In this document: positions 11,271-23,566 of the stretch, piece after piece
Layout: each line of letters begins with the position of its first letter
How positions within the stretch are numbered: position 1 is the first letter of the stretch
Assembly (NCBI GenBank): GCA_029891345.1
Contig: CM057009.1
Location: forward strand, 230,445,178 to 230,509,177
DNA length: 64,000 bases
Source of the DNA: Dryococelus australis
Lineage: Eukaryota; Arthropoda; Insecta; Phasmatodea; Phasmatidae
Direction of reading: 5' to 3'
The notes under the pieces: model-generated
Database searches by the model: none
Seen by the model: the letters and a program-made list of their open reading frames with translations, nothing else
Told to the model about the DNA's origin: nothing
Translations under genes and position numbers: made by a program

Positions 11271-12655
11271 ATATACTATTATTTGTGAAAATTGCAATAC
11301 CCAGAAAAAATGTCCCAAATGAATCCAAAACTCTGAGGATGTGTAGAACAGTGAACCAGCAATAATTGAAAACAATTGCCTAGAGACGGCTTACACATAG
11401 GCCCAGCAACGTATGTAATCAGAATGGTCAGTATTACTCCAAGTTCATTCAGTTAAGAGCCTCCAAATTAATTGAAAGCAAATGCCAGTATGCCTCGTCA
11501 ATGTCAAAGGGTGTCATATCAGCACGTGAGTGAGCTCAAATGGGGCAGAATAATTGGTCTCTGGGAAACAGGTTTGTCATGCCATGATATTTTGGCTCAT
11601 ACTGGGTATACTGCTATGAAAGTGATGCTTGTGTAGAACCAGTGGATAGAAGAGGGTCGTACACAGCGACGAATGAGTACTGGACTATGCAGTGTGACCA
11701 CAGCATGGAATGACTGTCATCTTGTCTGCATGGCCGTAACGGACCATACAGCTTCATCCACAGTGTTGGCTCCATACAGAGTACTGCAACAGGTGTGGAC
11801 CTGTCTGTGTCAATGGTTCGATTTCGTCTGCTGTGGGCTGGACTGGTGGCATGCATGCCATTGCATTGGCTTCCATTGTCCAGGAACCACAAATACCTGA
11901 GACTGCAATGGGCATGTGAACGCCGACATTGGTGTGCTGAGTGGCAAAATGTTGTGTTTTCAGGTGAGTTTCAACCTGCCCTACAGTGATGGCTGCATAT
12001 GTGTTAGATGCTACCATGGTAACCGCAATCTGGCAACCTGCATTATGGAGTGGCATAGTGGACAAACGCCAAGTGTGATGGTATGGGGTGCCATTGGATA
12101 CAATATGTGATCTTGACTCCTATATAGTGAGGGCAATCTGCTACATCAGGGAGATTTTAGAGCCCGAGATACTGCCCCTCCTTCAGGCAACTCCACAAGC
12201 CATATTTGAGCAGGACAGTGCCTGGCCACATGTGGTGATGATTGTGCAAGCATTCTTCAATGAATGACATGTACCACTGCTTCCCTGGCATGCACATTCG
12301 CTTGACATGTCACCCATTGAACGTGTCTGGGATATGGTTCATCTGCGACTTGTTCACCACGGTCCTCCAGCAACCACTGTTGATGCTTTGTGGACTCACA
12401 TATAAACTCTGTGGAGGGAGATTACCCAGGAATGTATCCAGGCCCTCTTTAATTCCATGCCCCAACATTTAGGGGTTCTGATTGCAGCATGGGGGGGCTT
12501 CACACCATACTGAATTGTCAAGGGCAGAGATCATGTACAGTTCTGTAATCCTAATCACTTGTGAATTTTTGAGTACCTAATCTGTGGTATAAAGTTAATT
12601 TTAATCACATATATCCTTCTTGGTGTGGCGTTTTTTCACAAACCTTAGTGTATAA
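11271..12655 (+). mobile_element. Tc1-like DNA transposon, near full length, dead
   Basis: The transposase remnant is flanked by imperfect inverted repeats. The left end (11271-11308) reads ATATAC...TTTGTGAAAATTGCAATACCCAGAA. The right end (12614-12655), reverse complemented, reads TATACACTAAGGTTTGTGAAAAAACGCCACACCAAGAAGG. The inner GTGAAAAxxGCxAxACCxAGAA core is shared. The size of about 1.4 kb and the intronless single gene are typical of Tc1. The TA target duplication is plausible at both ends but the edges are too worn to fix. Confidence 0.8.
11490..12513 (+). pseudogene. Tc1-like transposase pseudogene
   Basis: From ATG at 11490 the frame reads MPRQCQRVSYQHVSELKWG then GRIIGLWETGLSCHDIL, the first helix-turn-helix of Tc1 transposases, up to a TAG at 11635. 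Other frames continue with EEGRTQRR, MAVTDHTASSTVLA, RNHKYLRLQWACERRHW, WQNVVFS, HSGQTPSVMVWGAIGYNM, EILPLLQATPQAIFEQDSAW and SPIERVWD, ending HTILN-like at the TGA 12511-12513. The DDE catalytic residues are partly gone: the first Asp (normally in FSDES) is Gly in FSGEF, while the second (EQDS) and the Glu (PIERVWD) survive. Length is normal for the family (about 340 codons). It would cut and paste the surrounding element at TA sites. Confidence 0.88.
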
Positions 12656-14170
12656 TATGCATTATTATAAAATCAATTTGTAATTAGTTTTGCAACAACT
12701 GAAATTTGTAATATTAATTGTAAACACATCAGTTTTCCATATTCTGGAGCAAATAGCTCCCAATAGGATGAACAGGATGAAATAAAGATAAATAAATAAA
12801 TAAGTAAAACTAAAGTGAGGCTTTGGTTATAGAGTGAGACTTTGGTTGTCAAAAGAACTTCCTTAAAAATACAGTTTCGTAACTGCTTCAATTTTGTTGC
12901 CAAGTACACCATAGTGTTAATCAATAAAGAGTGAAATAACTGGAAACGTCGTCTTTTTTTTTTGTCCCCTCACATTTCTTAGCCTGAATTGTTAAATTAA
13001 GAAATAGAAAAACATGAGGTGAGTTTGTATTTGTTCAAGAAAATTGTGATTTCTAAACTAACCATGTTTCCCAGATTTGGATGATTAATTTTCTCAGTCT
13101 GGCTTTTGAGTGTTGTTGTGAAGTCATACATGAACACTATTGCTTTTAGAAGTACATATAATTAAAACTGCACAATAAAAAACAGTGTTTGCTACAACAG
13201 TTTGGTGTGAAATCTTACAGCCAATTGTGTTCATCCCTGAGGGGCAATGTGTACAATTTGTTAAGACGGAAAATGTGGTGTGTAAACTAAAACAAGAAAT
13301 ATTACTCTTTTTAAGAAAGAGTTTACTGGGCGAAGTTCTCAGAAATAGTATAAAATGCTTTTATTTGTTAAATAATGTTTATTTAACTAGACAAGTGTTT
13401 TTCCGGTAAGTATCAGTGAGCATTCAAGCAAAAGCATTCAGTTTTACTGTTTATTCTCAATCCGGGTTCCAGGCGATGAGACGAACAACTCAGGTAGTCT
13501 GCAGGGAGTAATGCCTGCCTACCTGGAACTTTTTTTCACATTTGAGGCTGAGAAGCATGATAGAAATTTGGATGACACTGCCACGCCCATAAAGTGTATC
13601 ACCGCCACTAAGCTCAAGGCACTGAACTGGCGTGCAGTGTTCTAGTCACATTACATGTACCTATAAGACTTTCTGTAGTGACCTTATTATTTTATTGGTG
13701 GAAAGTCTGTAGGAAGGTTCAGTGCACAGCCCTTTAGTAGTTTTGCATGTATCTGATGCATATATTTTTAGCTATAGCACTTTGAAAAGTAGTTTTGGAG
13801 TACTCTGAAATGGTGTTTCTAACATGCATGATATTTTCAAAGTACTCAGCAGCCCTCATCTGAAGTGTGTGTTCTTTTATTAAAACACCCCTTTCAACAC
13901 ACATTTAATAGTTTCATGGAAAAACATGTGTTTCAATACACTCTGCAATGCTGTTAACATACCAGGTAGGTGAGAGCATTGCGCTTGAACTGTGTTGCAG
14001 AGTGTTGGAAAACCTGGTTTTTGACTAAACTATTTAATGTGCACCTAGTATGTTTACCAACAAAAAATCCTCATAACCCAGACAATGATCGAATTGTACT
14101 TTATTAGTACACACACTGTAAATATTTTGGAGTCCTTCAATATAGTTAAAAATGGCTTTTTCTGACTGCC
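12656..14170. other. Non-coding stretch without recognised genes
   Basis: A 74-residue frame at 13185-13409 has no motif I recognise. The segment 13480-13660 has a less AT-rich composition than its surroundings, with a possible small repeat, but I could not match it elsewhere in the window. Confidence 0.4.
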
Positions 14171-14190
14171 GGGTCATTCCATGTCAAATC
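14171..14190 (+). repeat. Terminal-type motif GGGTCATTCCATGTCAAAT
   Basis: The bases GGGTCATTCCAT are also the outer ends of the inverted repeats at 23386 and, reverse complemented, at 30110. Here the motif lies about 0.47 kb downstream of copy 1 of the unnamed gene, the same side on which a terminus would be expected. Beyond about 20 bases the similarity to the other ends is lost. I did not find the partner repeat on the far side. Confidence 0.5.
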
Positions 14191-14639
14191 AACGAGGCTT
14201 ACAACCTGACCTCCAATTTCTTTTCATTTTTGACATGTATTTGATAGTCCATGAAAGTACTTACGTCCTAAATTCCCAGCCTTCTACTTGCATGGTTTTG
14301 ACTCAATTGCAATTTGAGATTTACATTTTTCCACTGCTCACAATTTATGTAAAGTGGATTATCCCGGCTCATTTGCATGATTACACAGCTCTATGTGGGC
14401 TTCTTTTAAAGCTCTTTTTATGGGCTTTCCAGCGATATATGTAACAACTAGGTTTTGATAATATTTCTGTTCAGCGTCGTTTAAAATAAAATTATGCTTA
14501 ACATTTTTTAATAAAGGGTATTTAAAATTGTTTTAAAATGTTGTGTTTTTCCTATATATGTTCTTTATGTGCCTCCCGAATTTGAAGTTAGGATGGTAGT
14601 GGGTTCATTGGATATTTAAATTTATTCATGCAAGTGTAT

Positions 14640-16260
14640 ATAGGCCGGTGGTGGCATGCATTACACAATAAATTTTACTTCTAAGAATGCTATAAAAATT
14701 TTCAAAATCCAGATCTTCATTGTTTGTGACTGCAGTAACCTCTTCTTTGCGTTGTGTAGACAACAAGAAGGGTTTGCAGACTATCCTATATTTGCTTTTG
14801 GGGCTTATACAGTGAAGTTTCAGTGTGCCAGGAACTTGCTTTGCATTAGAAAATCTCTCCCTTAGTGCATTAGTCTCCTGCACATGATATAGGACTGTTG
14901 AAAATGCAAAATGTATTATATATATTTCAGTCTTCGCCCACTTGTACAGTTGCCTTAGTGTCATTATTTGACTATGGTATGGCTGCTGTAAACTATGCTT
15001 TGTTGCCAGTATTTCAATTATTCTTCCTATCCGGCTGCAAACACTTTTTCTATAAGAGGTAGCAAAATGTTGCTATTTAGCTTCAACACCAAAATCCTCA
15101 TAATGCCAGCAAATATTGGAAAAATTGAACCAATTCTTGTACTGAGCAGTACATCCATCTGAAAAGTAATTCAACTTAGAAGGTTTATTTCCATGTTGTG
15201 ACTCAAGGAAAGAAATCAGTTTCTTTTGAAACAAGTGTACGGCAACAATGTCATGAACTAAGAAGTCAGAAATGACAGCAAAGCGGATATGGTCAATACT
15301 TCCAGTTTAATAATTCCTGAAGTAAATTGCACAATGGTGAATGGTTGCTTGAAAGTGGTTCCAGTGAAATCACAGAACTCCATCTTGCAAGATGAATGAA
15401 TATTTTTTTTTTGCAAAATCCAGCATCATAAAAAAAAATGTTTTCCTGTAGGTTTTCTTTTACATGTTTCAAAAACGAAGACTGCTGCTTAGATATGAAA
15501 GAATGACACACAAGTACGTGCAGTTTCTCAGCAAAATTATGCCACAAATATTTTTTCCCCTTGTCAATTACAATTTCTAAATTGTATCCGTAAGCTGTTA
15601 GCCATTAACAGTAAGTGACAGTGTCAATGCCATTTTCATAGAAAATCTCTTGAAGGTGGTTTGGTAATGGTACAACTCCTGGGCATTCTTGACATTCATT
15701 GAAATAGCATTCTGTGGTAGGCTTTGGACAGACACAAGCATTGATGCAGTCTTTACAATCTCAGAGAGAATTAACAGAATCTCGTATGGCAGGCAGTTTA
15801 CAACATGCTGTTACCATAAGCTTCACATTTTGATACACACAACACACACACAAAGTATGGGTACCATTAGCTCTAGCCAAAATGCAATTTTTAGGGCATA
15901 ACTTACAAAACATGGAAATCCCTACTTTTAGTCCTGGATTCTGTTCTTTAAACAATTTATAAACTTCTCCTAGGTTGTTTAAAACTAATCATTTTTGGGA
16001 ATGCATTTTGACACCATCTTTTTTAATCAATTTGAAATCATTATTTCCTGGCATCACATGACTCATTTTATTACTTACATAAAACTTGTTCCTTCTCTGC
16101 AATTTTGCTATCCAAAATCTTTCCTGGTTAGAGATTTGATGAACATAAAATACCCTTTCCTTTCACGAGATTTTTCACTAATCTTGCCGAGTAGTTAAGA
16201 ATGTTGAATTCATTTTTCAATATTTTCAGGGTTCAACTTTTTGGGAGAGCAATTAATATT
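14640..16260 (-). pseudogene. Uncharacterised transposon-associated gene, copy 1
   Basis: Read on the minus strand in shifting frames: a Ser/Lys-rich region with SARLVKNLVKGKGIL near 16165, then VMPGNNDFKLIKKDG, FKEQNPGLKVGISMFCKLCPKNC and NGTHTLCVCCVYQNVKLMV (15950-15815), a cysteine string ending ECYFNECQECPGVV (~15690), the pair AVISDFLVHDIVAVHLF and LNYFSDGCTAQYKNWFNFSN (15270-15120), FATSYRKSVCSRIG (~15050), and an open C-terminal part 14626-14964 (MTLRQLYKWAKTEIYIIHF...). The same blocks in the same order occur in copy 2 at 24586-28250. I know this protein type only as uncharacterised proteins of insects, crustaceans and Hydra. The conserved acidic residues suggest an enzyme, possibly an RNase H-like nuclease, but that is inference. 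At least four stops or shifts. Confidence 0.6.
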
Positions 16261-16789
16261 AATATTTTTTCACTGTGATCTGTGGTTGAGTTGTACGTTT
16301 CTGTCAACTGCTATAAAATCTCACAATCTGTTGTATCGTGGTCTTCACTATTAGCATCACTCACAATTCCTAACAACTTTGCTCCATTTGCTTATTGCAC
16401 ACATTTAAACTTCTTTTTCTAGATATGAATAAGAAAAAGCCATAATGATAATGGCTAGCAGATAAACAGGATATGAGCCAAATTCCTAATTCACCCTACA
16501 GCTAGCAGATTACTCACCATGGGCATCGTTAATTTTCCATTATTGGAGGGGGACAAACTTTTTCAGAAAGCCAATTGCTACTTTTTATTGTAATATAATC
16601 AGAAATAGTTTCATAATAAGGCATGTAATGCATGTAACATTTGATCATAATACAGCAAGTAAAAATTATTGTTCTAAAAACCTATAAATTAACAAACACT
16701 CCATCAATAATCTGATGATATTACATAGAAACAAAAAAAGGACAAAAATTAGCATTAAGATAATATTGGTCCAAAAGTATTTTTTCTTG

Positions 16790-17740
16790 ATTCAGATCTG
16801 GAGACAAATATTGCAGCAACTCTTCTAACATCAACCGAGTCCAAGATATATAATTGAGAACATGACAAAATGCAACATGGTTCAGTCTTTTTGACTCATT
16901 GTGGAAAGCAAGTATGTCTTCAGTCGTCTGAGAGAGCTGAAACTTTTCTCTGTCTCACACGATGAGCGGGGTAAAACCAGGAGCAATTTAACATGATGAT
17001 GCTCCACATTTGAAAACAAGTCGTACTTCTGATGTCATTTGTTTAAAACACTCCACAGCATCTTCCACATAATAAACACTGTTGTTTTTCACAAACATGT
17101 TTAGTTCCACTTGCAATGATGGTGTGTCTATTTCTGAGTATTCACTCAAATCGAAACAGTTTTCTCCAGTCAGTAATACTTGTTCAAGTTTGAGGTTATT
17201 TCTTATGCCGGATTGAGTGAATCGATTTTGTACCTGACAGGCTGCAGTATCTATAACTTGAAAGTACTCTGTCCTGAACTAGTCTTCCTCAGATAAAGGT
17301 ACATGATGTGGTGCAGATCCTGTGAATCGTGCAGATGGCTTTACTGGTCTTCAACATGAGAGAGGTTGCAGATCAAGCTGTTCAGTCCTTTTTTTACAAC
17401 GTATAAACAAGTTCTTGAAGTAATCGTTTGATCGCATTTCCTGAAGATCATTCAACACAATTTCAATAGACTTCATTAATCCTCCTACAGTTTTTTTGTT
17501 TACTTTGAAAGATTTGGTTGAGCAACTCAAAGTGAGCAATAACGTCTCTTGCCAAAACAAACCCTAAGTAGGTGGTCCCATCTTGAAATGTATATAAAAG
17601 TCCACTTGACACATTTTTGCACGTTACGGGTTCCAATTTCTTTTATTTCATTTAGATAAGACAAAAACTTGCAAGATAGTCATAAAGATAACACCCGGTG
17701 TCCTTTCAAAATACGACTTCATTGATGAGAAGCTGGAAAA
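16790..17740 (-). pseudogene. hAT-type transposase C-terminal part, ZMYM1-like
   Basis: The minus strand reads VNKKTVGGLMKSIEIVLNDLQEMRSNDYFKN (17351-17560), the helical insertion region found in zinc-finger MYM-type protein 1-like hAT proteins. Then comes a degenerate stretch and, near 16870-16980, LLLVLPRSSCETEKSFSSLRRLKTYL followed by STMSQKRLNHVAF. The last block is the hAT C-terminal dimerisation motif (SxxSxERSFSxLRRLKTYLRSTM), where the invariant E and R/K-S-F-S remain. The N-terminal zinc finger and most of the catalytic domain are missing or unreadable, so this is a 5'-truncated copy. It lies upstream of copy 1 on the same strand with about 0.5 kb between them; the two need not belong to one element. 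Confidence 0.7.
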
Positions 17741-18646
17741 TGGGTTTGGGACATAACGTATGTGTGAGCACGGATAAGAGCAATTTTAATACTTTATCAC
17801 CAAATTCAAAACTAGTTTACACATCAAAGATCTAGTGTAGGTGAAAATTATCAGAACTCTTACTACACATTGATTTCTGATTTAATTTGATAGAAGGATG
17901 TTTAAAATATAAAGCTGTTTGAGAACATGAAGAGTTGCCAGTCTTCAATACTTAATTGTAGAAAGAATTAAAATCAACCAGCAAAATATTGTGTAAATAA
18001 TGTAAAGTGCTTCCAACAGGATGACCAGTAGGAAAAATAAAACTTAAAACAAAAGCTGTCACCTAGTCAGCATGTACCTTGACGAAGATGGATTTCATAG
18101 ATTGTCTCATCATATTAGCCAACATTTGAATTAATACTATTTTAGCATACTGATGTGCTTTGACAAATAGTATTATTCTGTTGGCATTATAATTGTGGCC
18201 TGTTTACATTGTGTAGCTCAAAATAAGAGCTCAGCGCAATACATGACAGTGCTGCCTCTATTTTTTCTTGCTCTGTGGGCTGGCTGTTGCCGGCCGACCA
18301 TGCCTAGGAAATTCAAATAGCAGTACATGGAAACTATAGGTTATTACACCCAGCTGCAAGAAAGTATCACCAGTAGTGATTGTTGGTGCCAGATTGATTA
18401 AAAATATAAACATTGGGGTGCCATTTGTATGATTTTTATCCACATTATTAGGTTTGTTTCATTCAGCCTCTCATTTTGCTTCTCGGGATTTATGAGAGTT
18501 GAGGTCAAAGTGGCATAGGTCATAAAGAGCTGCTAACCTCTTTGAAGCGAATGGAACACCTTTAGGCGAATTTGTGTATAAAAATCAAAATGGCCAATAT
18601 AGCAGACATAGTGTAGCATTTATATTTTTGTGGTCCATTCGAAGAT
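17741..18646. other. Non-coding stretch
   Basis: No gene seen. The upstream part may be unreadable remains of the hAT element. Confidence 0.35.
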
Positions 18647-18943
18647 ATGTTGAAAGAATATGGGACTCTCGTTTCTGTAAAAAAGAAAGATGATGAACCA
18701 GTGAAGGCCACCAAAATCTACACAGTAAATGATTTGCCCATGGAACTCCTGCTTGAGGAGGAGAAAAAAGGTCATGACCTAAGTAACCTGGGGGCATTTT
18801 GACCTGAAGAATGGAACACTCACCACCATACTGCTTCTGGTGAACGGAATGTGAAAGACTAAAGGTCAAAAAGAGTAGCTTACTGGAACAAACCTTTAGT
18901 GTTCTTGCTTAAACTGAAAAATAATTGGGAAATGAATTATTAA
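18647..18943 (+). pseudogene. Unrecognised protein remnant, perhaps a processed host pseudogene
   Basis: One frame stays protein-like over 99 codons despite two stops (TGA at 18800-18802, TAA at 18860-18862). It begins MLKEYGTLVSVKKKDDEPV, continues with IYTVNDLPMELLLEEEKKGHDLSNLGAF and, after the first stop, PEEWNTHHHTASGERNVKD and YWNKPLVFLLKL. The mix of charged and hydrophobic residues and the conserved frame speak for former selection. It does not look like any transposon protein I know, so a retrocopied or decayed host gene is possible; I cannot name the parent. No poly(A) tract follows directly. Confidence 0.4.
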
Positions 18944-19789
18944 TTATTTGCTTGTGTAAATATCTAAACAACCTTTAGATTTACAAAATATATTTGTTTT
19001 TAAATTGTTTGGTGTGCCTAGGAACTTTTAATTTAAAATGTGTATGTGCTGGACACATGAATTAGTGGAGTTAGGTTATATTCAGAAGCACGTTGCGTGG
19101 TTGGATTTTAGGTTAACAAAATAAATGTGCGAATTGATTAAAAAATATATGTGCTCTTCTAAGTAAATGTAAAAATTACACAGTGTGCAGTTAATGTTCC
19201 CCCCCCCCCCCCCTCACTACAAATATGGCATTATTTCAAGAAGTATATTTTTCATTAGGCCCTACATAACATTACTTGTGTGTAAATAGCTGTGTATACC
19301 ATTTAGCCAGATTATTTTTCAGGCTGTTTATACATCACATTCTTGGATCTTGGCATCCACAGATTTAGATGTTTGTAGGCTAAAATCTTGTTGAATTATA
19401 ATTTGCTTATGACTTAATAAATTATTAATAAACAGAATATCAGCAACATGTACAAGGATATTGCTCGAATAAAATTAATTAAATATGTCGCATCAATAAT
19501 AGACTGATGAATTATGGCTGAAACTTAAACTGAATCAACAAACTTCTTTTTGAAATATCTAATAATTTATTGCTTTAATTTATGTTGAATATGAACAAAT
19601 ATATTTATTTACAGTAGAAAATAATTTTACACTGGTTCAGAAATAGTTATTAATTTAATTCCTGTAATTTTAATACGATATTAAATCATTATGTATAAAA
19701 AACTAACACAAACTTTAAGGTCAAAGGGAATATTTTGGACCTAGGGAAAACTAAACACAACTTTCTCTAGGTTTGAAAAACCTACATAC
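18944..19789. other. AT-rich stretch with a C homopolymer
   Basis: No gene seen. A run of 14 C lies at 19200-19213. Confidence 0.5.
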
Positions 19790-20793
19790 CTGATGTTTGT
19801 TGATCTGTCTTCCACTAGGTATGCTGCAAACAGTGCATGTATGTCTAGTGTGGGAGTTTCCGTTGCATTTCGGTGTGTTGAAGCCAGCTGTGGATGGGTG
19901 TCAGTCCATAGCTGCCAGCTGTGCTTTGCTTCACCACTGTTATTGCAGGATATGGTGTGAGAATGGTTGGTTATATTGGCTGTAAAGTTTGTGGAAATAT
20001 GGGTGCAGGATTATATGTTGGCTTTTTTGGCAAGTACTGAGCAGTTGGTATGAGTGGGATAGGTGCTGAAGGTAGGGTTGGCATGTAGGGTGTTGACTAG
20101 GCACTCAGCGTTGTTTTGTTTACATCTGCCATGTGTGCGCAGTGGGTGTGTGACTGCTGTTTGTTAATACTTGCTATTTCTACGCAGTTGTGATACGTGA
20201 ACTGTGTTCCTTGTGCTGAAAGTCTGTCTTCTGTGGTGAAACATTGCTAGTGAACTGTTGCTCTACAAACAGGACAATGCATATTGACACTGTCACTTTC
20301 TCCATTGCATCCTGCCTTTTGAAACGTGGTGACATGTTGTTGCAATTCCAGGAAAAAGTTATTCCAATCATGGGGCATTTTCTGTGCTTTCAAGTTCTCG
20401 TTGCATTGTGTACACTGAGTCAGTTTACAGTTTTGCACAAATCTAGACACGCTTTATAAAATTGCACTTGGCATTACTTGCTGCTAAGGATGAGGGTTCC
20501 ATGGCCTGCACATAAAAGATTGTTGCACAAATTGGCTGTTTATAATTTTAAAAAAATTTTGGCGGTAGGCTATCCAAAAAAATTGTGCTTTCATTGACGT
20601 TATTGTTTGTAACTTTCCCATCACTGCTAGTTTTGTGGTTGTTTGCAACATGGCTGCTCGCTGGCCTAGGCATGAGATCGCAACGACAATATATGTTGCC
20701 TAGTCCGTGTTTGTCCACTAAATTTTGCAGTTTAGGGCACAAACACTGCAAAGACAAGGGTGCTAAGGCACTACCTTGTGTTTGGTTAGCCAT
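19790..20793 (-). pseudogene. Degenerate Cys-rich, Pro/Thr-tailed protein, ORF1- or gag-like
   Basis: Starting from ATG at 20793 the minus strand reads MANQTQGSALAPLSLQ, LCPKLQNLVDKHGLGNIYCRC and TIFLDSLPPKFF. After one frameshift it reads CKLTQCTQCNENLKAQK, HDWNNFFLELQQHVTTFQKAGC and MHCPVCRATVH (20247-20450). A stop, then QCFTTEDRLSAQGTQFTYHNCV, then a Pro/Thr/Ser-rich tail (STPYMPTLPSAPIPLIPTAQYLP) to about 19800. The CxxC...CPVCxxxVHxQC pattern resembles a PHD/RING-type zinc finger. Zinc-finger proteins with Pro-rich tails occur as first proteins of some retroelements, but I cannot place this one. A further minus-strand frame at 21003-21317 may be its 5' region. Confidence 0.4.
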
Positions 20794-23385
20794 GGTTTGT
20801 CAACATACCACGTGCTGGTTATGCAGATGCACAAGATGCACGAGCATATCACAGCAGGGGGAGGGGAGGTAGCAGTTTCCCCTCATGCAACAAACCCCTC
20901 TGCACTCGCCCAAGGAGGTAATGACCAGCCGGCAGAGAGATGGTAGAATGAAGGGGGGGGGGGGGGGGGGTTGCGCTCACGTGACCCATGCTGCTGTTAT
21001 GATCAATGCATGATGCAGCTGGTCTGGCATAGAGCGGAACAGGACGGGGATGCTGGCGTGCATGTACACCTTTGTCCGCTGTTACTGCCGCAAGATGGCA
21101 AACTTATTGCATGCTCCTGCTCCAGTTTCACAATGGCCACTGCTGTTGATGTTTTGTCGTGGTTTCTGCTCACTCCACGTTGATTTTTTCCTGGTATCTG
21201 GAAGGCGTCCAAATGCTGTTGTTGATCTCGGTGCATCCCTCCTGGCGTTCCCTCATTACGGGTAGACAGGAAAAGTAGTTGGAAAATTATTTTCACAGAA
21301 TATTCTGAGCAGGACAATATTGCACAGAATTTTGGATGGTATTTTGGAATAGGTGGATTCAGAGCTGAGGATTATGCCACAAAGTTGGGTGCCATTTTTA
21401 TGGCCTTCGGTGCTGGATTTGTGGGTTGAGAAGTGATTTTAGGAGCGGTGAAGTTTTAGATTAAGGAATTTTTGGAAAATGTTGGTTTTACCTGTTAGGT
21501 GCCAGGCATTATCATTGCAATGCCATGAAGTTCTGGTAAAGCTTACTCTTGCTGATCCCAGGGTCATTTGGCCGACGACCACAGCAATAATCCTCTTGGT
21601 GGGAAAACTGGTACTCCTCTAATAAAGTACAAAATTACGTGCTACTTATGCTGTGGCCTATCTGGGCTGACCACACACCCCAAAATCATTTAGAACAATG
21701 AAATGCATGAGACACTGAAATAAGCACAGGAACACTTGTATACTACACTTGAAGATATTGGTGAGAATGGTGAGGGCCCACGCCGTTAAGTGCCCGTAGG
21801 CATACATAAATAAAACACGCAAAGTATCATAACACATGGATTTACTTAACATCAAATTACAGATCTCTTCCAGGAAGCCAATTACACTGGTGTCAGGTTT
21901 TACCTGCTGGAAAGGGTTACACTGTGCAAAAAGGTGTGAAGACCGTGAAAATTATTACATGTGAAATTAAACTTCCCCAGGCAATGCAAACACTGGGGAA
22001 GGCGAGGGGCGGAGTTCCCAGGCAGCTAAAACATAACAATGTTCTGTGAATTTACGTACTATTGAAAACAAAGTTATTGATGCTAATAGATACTGGCCAT
22101 CTGGGCGCACGCGACGTGAAACGACACATGACCAACCCCTCAATACACTGGATGGTGACTGCCTCTACTGTGTGGCGGGCTGGCCATGGTTGGCGGGCAG
22201 CACGTCACGTGGCACTACTTCCTGACCTACGTTGCAAAAAACTTAAAACAGACATGTCATGTTTGTAATGATAACATAAAATAATTTAGATTATTTTAAA
22301 CATAAACGAACACTGGCCTTTGCATGAAATGTTATGTGGGTGAAAACTCATGAGGTAAAAAATAACACTATCAAAATAATACTCTAAAATAAAACAAAAT
22401 GCACTGAAGGCTCTTGGCGGGATGTCTATATTGTCGCTTTTATTAAGGTTCAGTTCTGCATTTGCCGTAAAGCCATTTGGTATATTTTACCTGCCCCATT
22501 TTCACTTGCGTATCATGCCGCATATCACTACACTGGGCTGCTCTGACTGTTCGTTGCACTTACAAACTCGCTGCACTTCTCATGTGCTGCATGGGGACAT
22601 TGGTGCACTACTGCACTGCACAAGGTAGAGTGCTGGTCCCTACTACGCTGCTGAGATGTGTATGGTGGGCAAACTGTCTTAATGGAGGGGAACACGGTAG
22701 GCGTCAGCATGCTGGAGTTCGCAAGACACCAACTCTACAGAAGTCACCAACTTAAGTCTCTCTGCAAGAAGAATTCTTCCTTGGGGTTCATAGATGAAGA
22801 AAGCAACATTGCAGACTGCAAGACCAGAAGTGTAAGAAATGTAGCTCTGTCAACTATCCAGAGGTATAGTGAAGTAACTTAATTTGCAGTAGCGAGAACA
22901 GTATATTTTGGCAAGGTGTAAATCAGTAGTGAAGTAACATTATAATTTATAGTAAGAACAGATTTCCTAGGTAGTATGTAAATAAGGGTAGATGTATTAT
23001 AATGTAGTATGTGGCATAGTAGAGAAATACTGTATACGTAAGGGAGGTTGGCAGGATGGTGATAGCCAGTGATTGCTGATGGCACGGTGCATTAAGAGGA
23101 ATTACAGGCATGCAATACAGATCAATATAACTTAACAAGACAGTAAGGCAAGCAAAATATAATGAGAAAAATGTTAATGAAAATTTATGTAGCATCGGAA
23201 ATAAAAATAAATAAATATTGAATGTTTACTGCTTGCAATAAGCATTATATGCTGTGTATTTCTAAAAATAGCTCATTAGAAGTGAAATGGAAATTTTCCA
23301 ACTCAGCAATGATTGAGCTGGCATTTATTGTAATGTGTCTGGTTTAGGGGGATAAGTTTGAATGCATCTTTGCCTTGTAATGAAA
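20794..23385. other. Mixed repeat-like stretch without a recognised gene
   Basis: Composition shifts to richer GC at 20600-21250 and 22080-22750, including a run of about 18 G at 20957-20974. Open frames here are short and I recognise none. TGGTGTCAG at 21888-21896 looks like a retroelement primer-binding site but has no supporting structure. Tracts at 22860-22990 contain repeats of GTGAAGTAAC-like words. Confidence 0.35.
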
Positions 23386-23481
23386 GGGTCATGCCATATG
23401 AAAATCTCAAAGAAAAAAAAATGGAAGCTGCACCATTTTTGATTATGATTAAAATATGTTCCTTTGTTACCCTATCTTGCC
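23386..23481 (+). repeat. Left terminal inverted repeat
   Basis: It pairs with 30015-30110. The longest exact shared block is GAAGCTGCACCATTTTTGAT (23430-23449 here). The overall match, with a few small gaps, is good enough to recognise by eye but far from perfect, which fits an old element. Confidence 0.65.
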
Positions 23482-23566
23482 AAACAATTAAGAAATAAAA
23501 AGATAATTCCAGGACTAAACACTAAGAGGGCCTGATGTTCATGTTGAGGAGTTACAAGGTGGGATA

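Noticed and set aside
11614..12065. Minus-strand open frames of 92 and 103 residues
   Set aside because: They are shadows of the plus-strand Tc1 transposase, whose motifs lie on the other strand.
21888..21896. TGGTGTCAG as a second retroelement primer-binding site
   Set aside because: No LTR end, gag start or second repeat could be found around it; nine bases alone are not enough.
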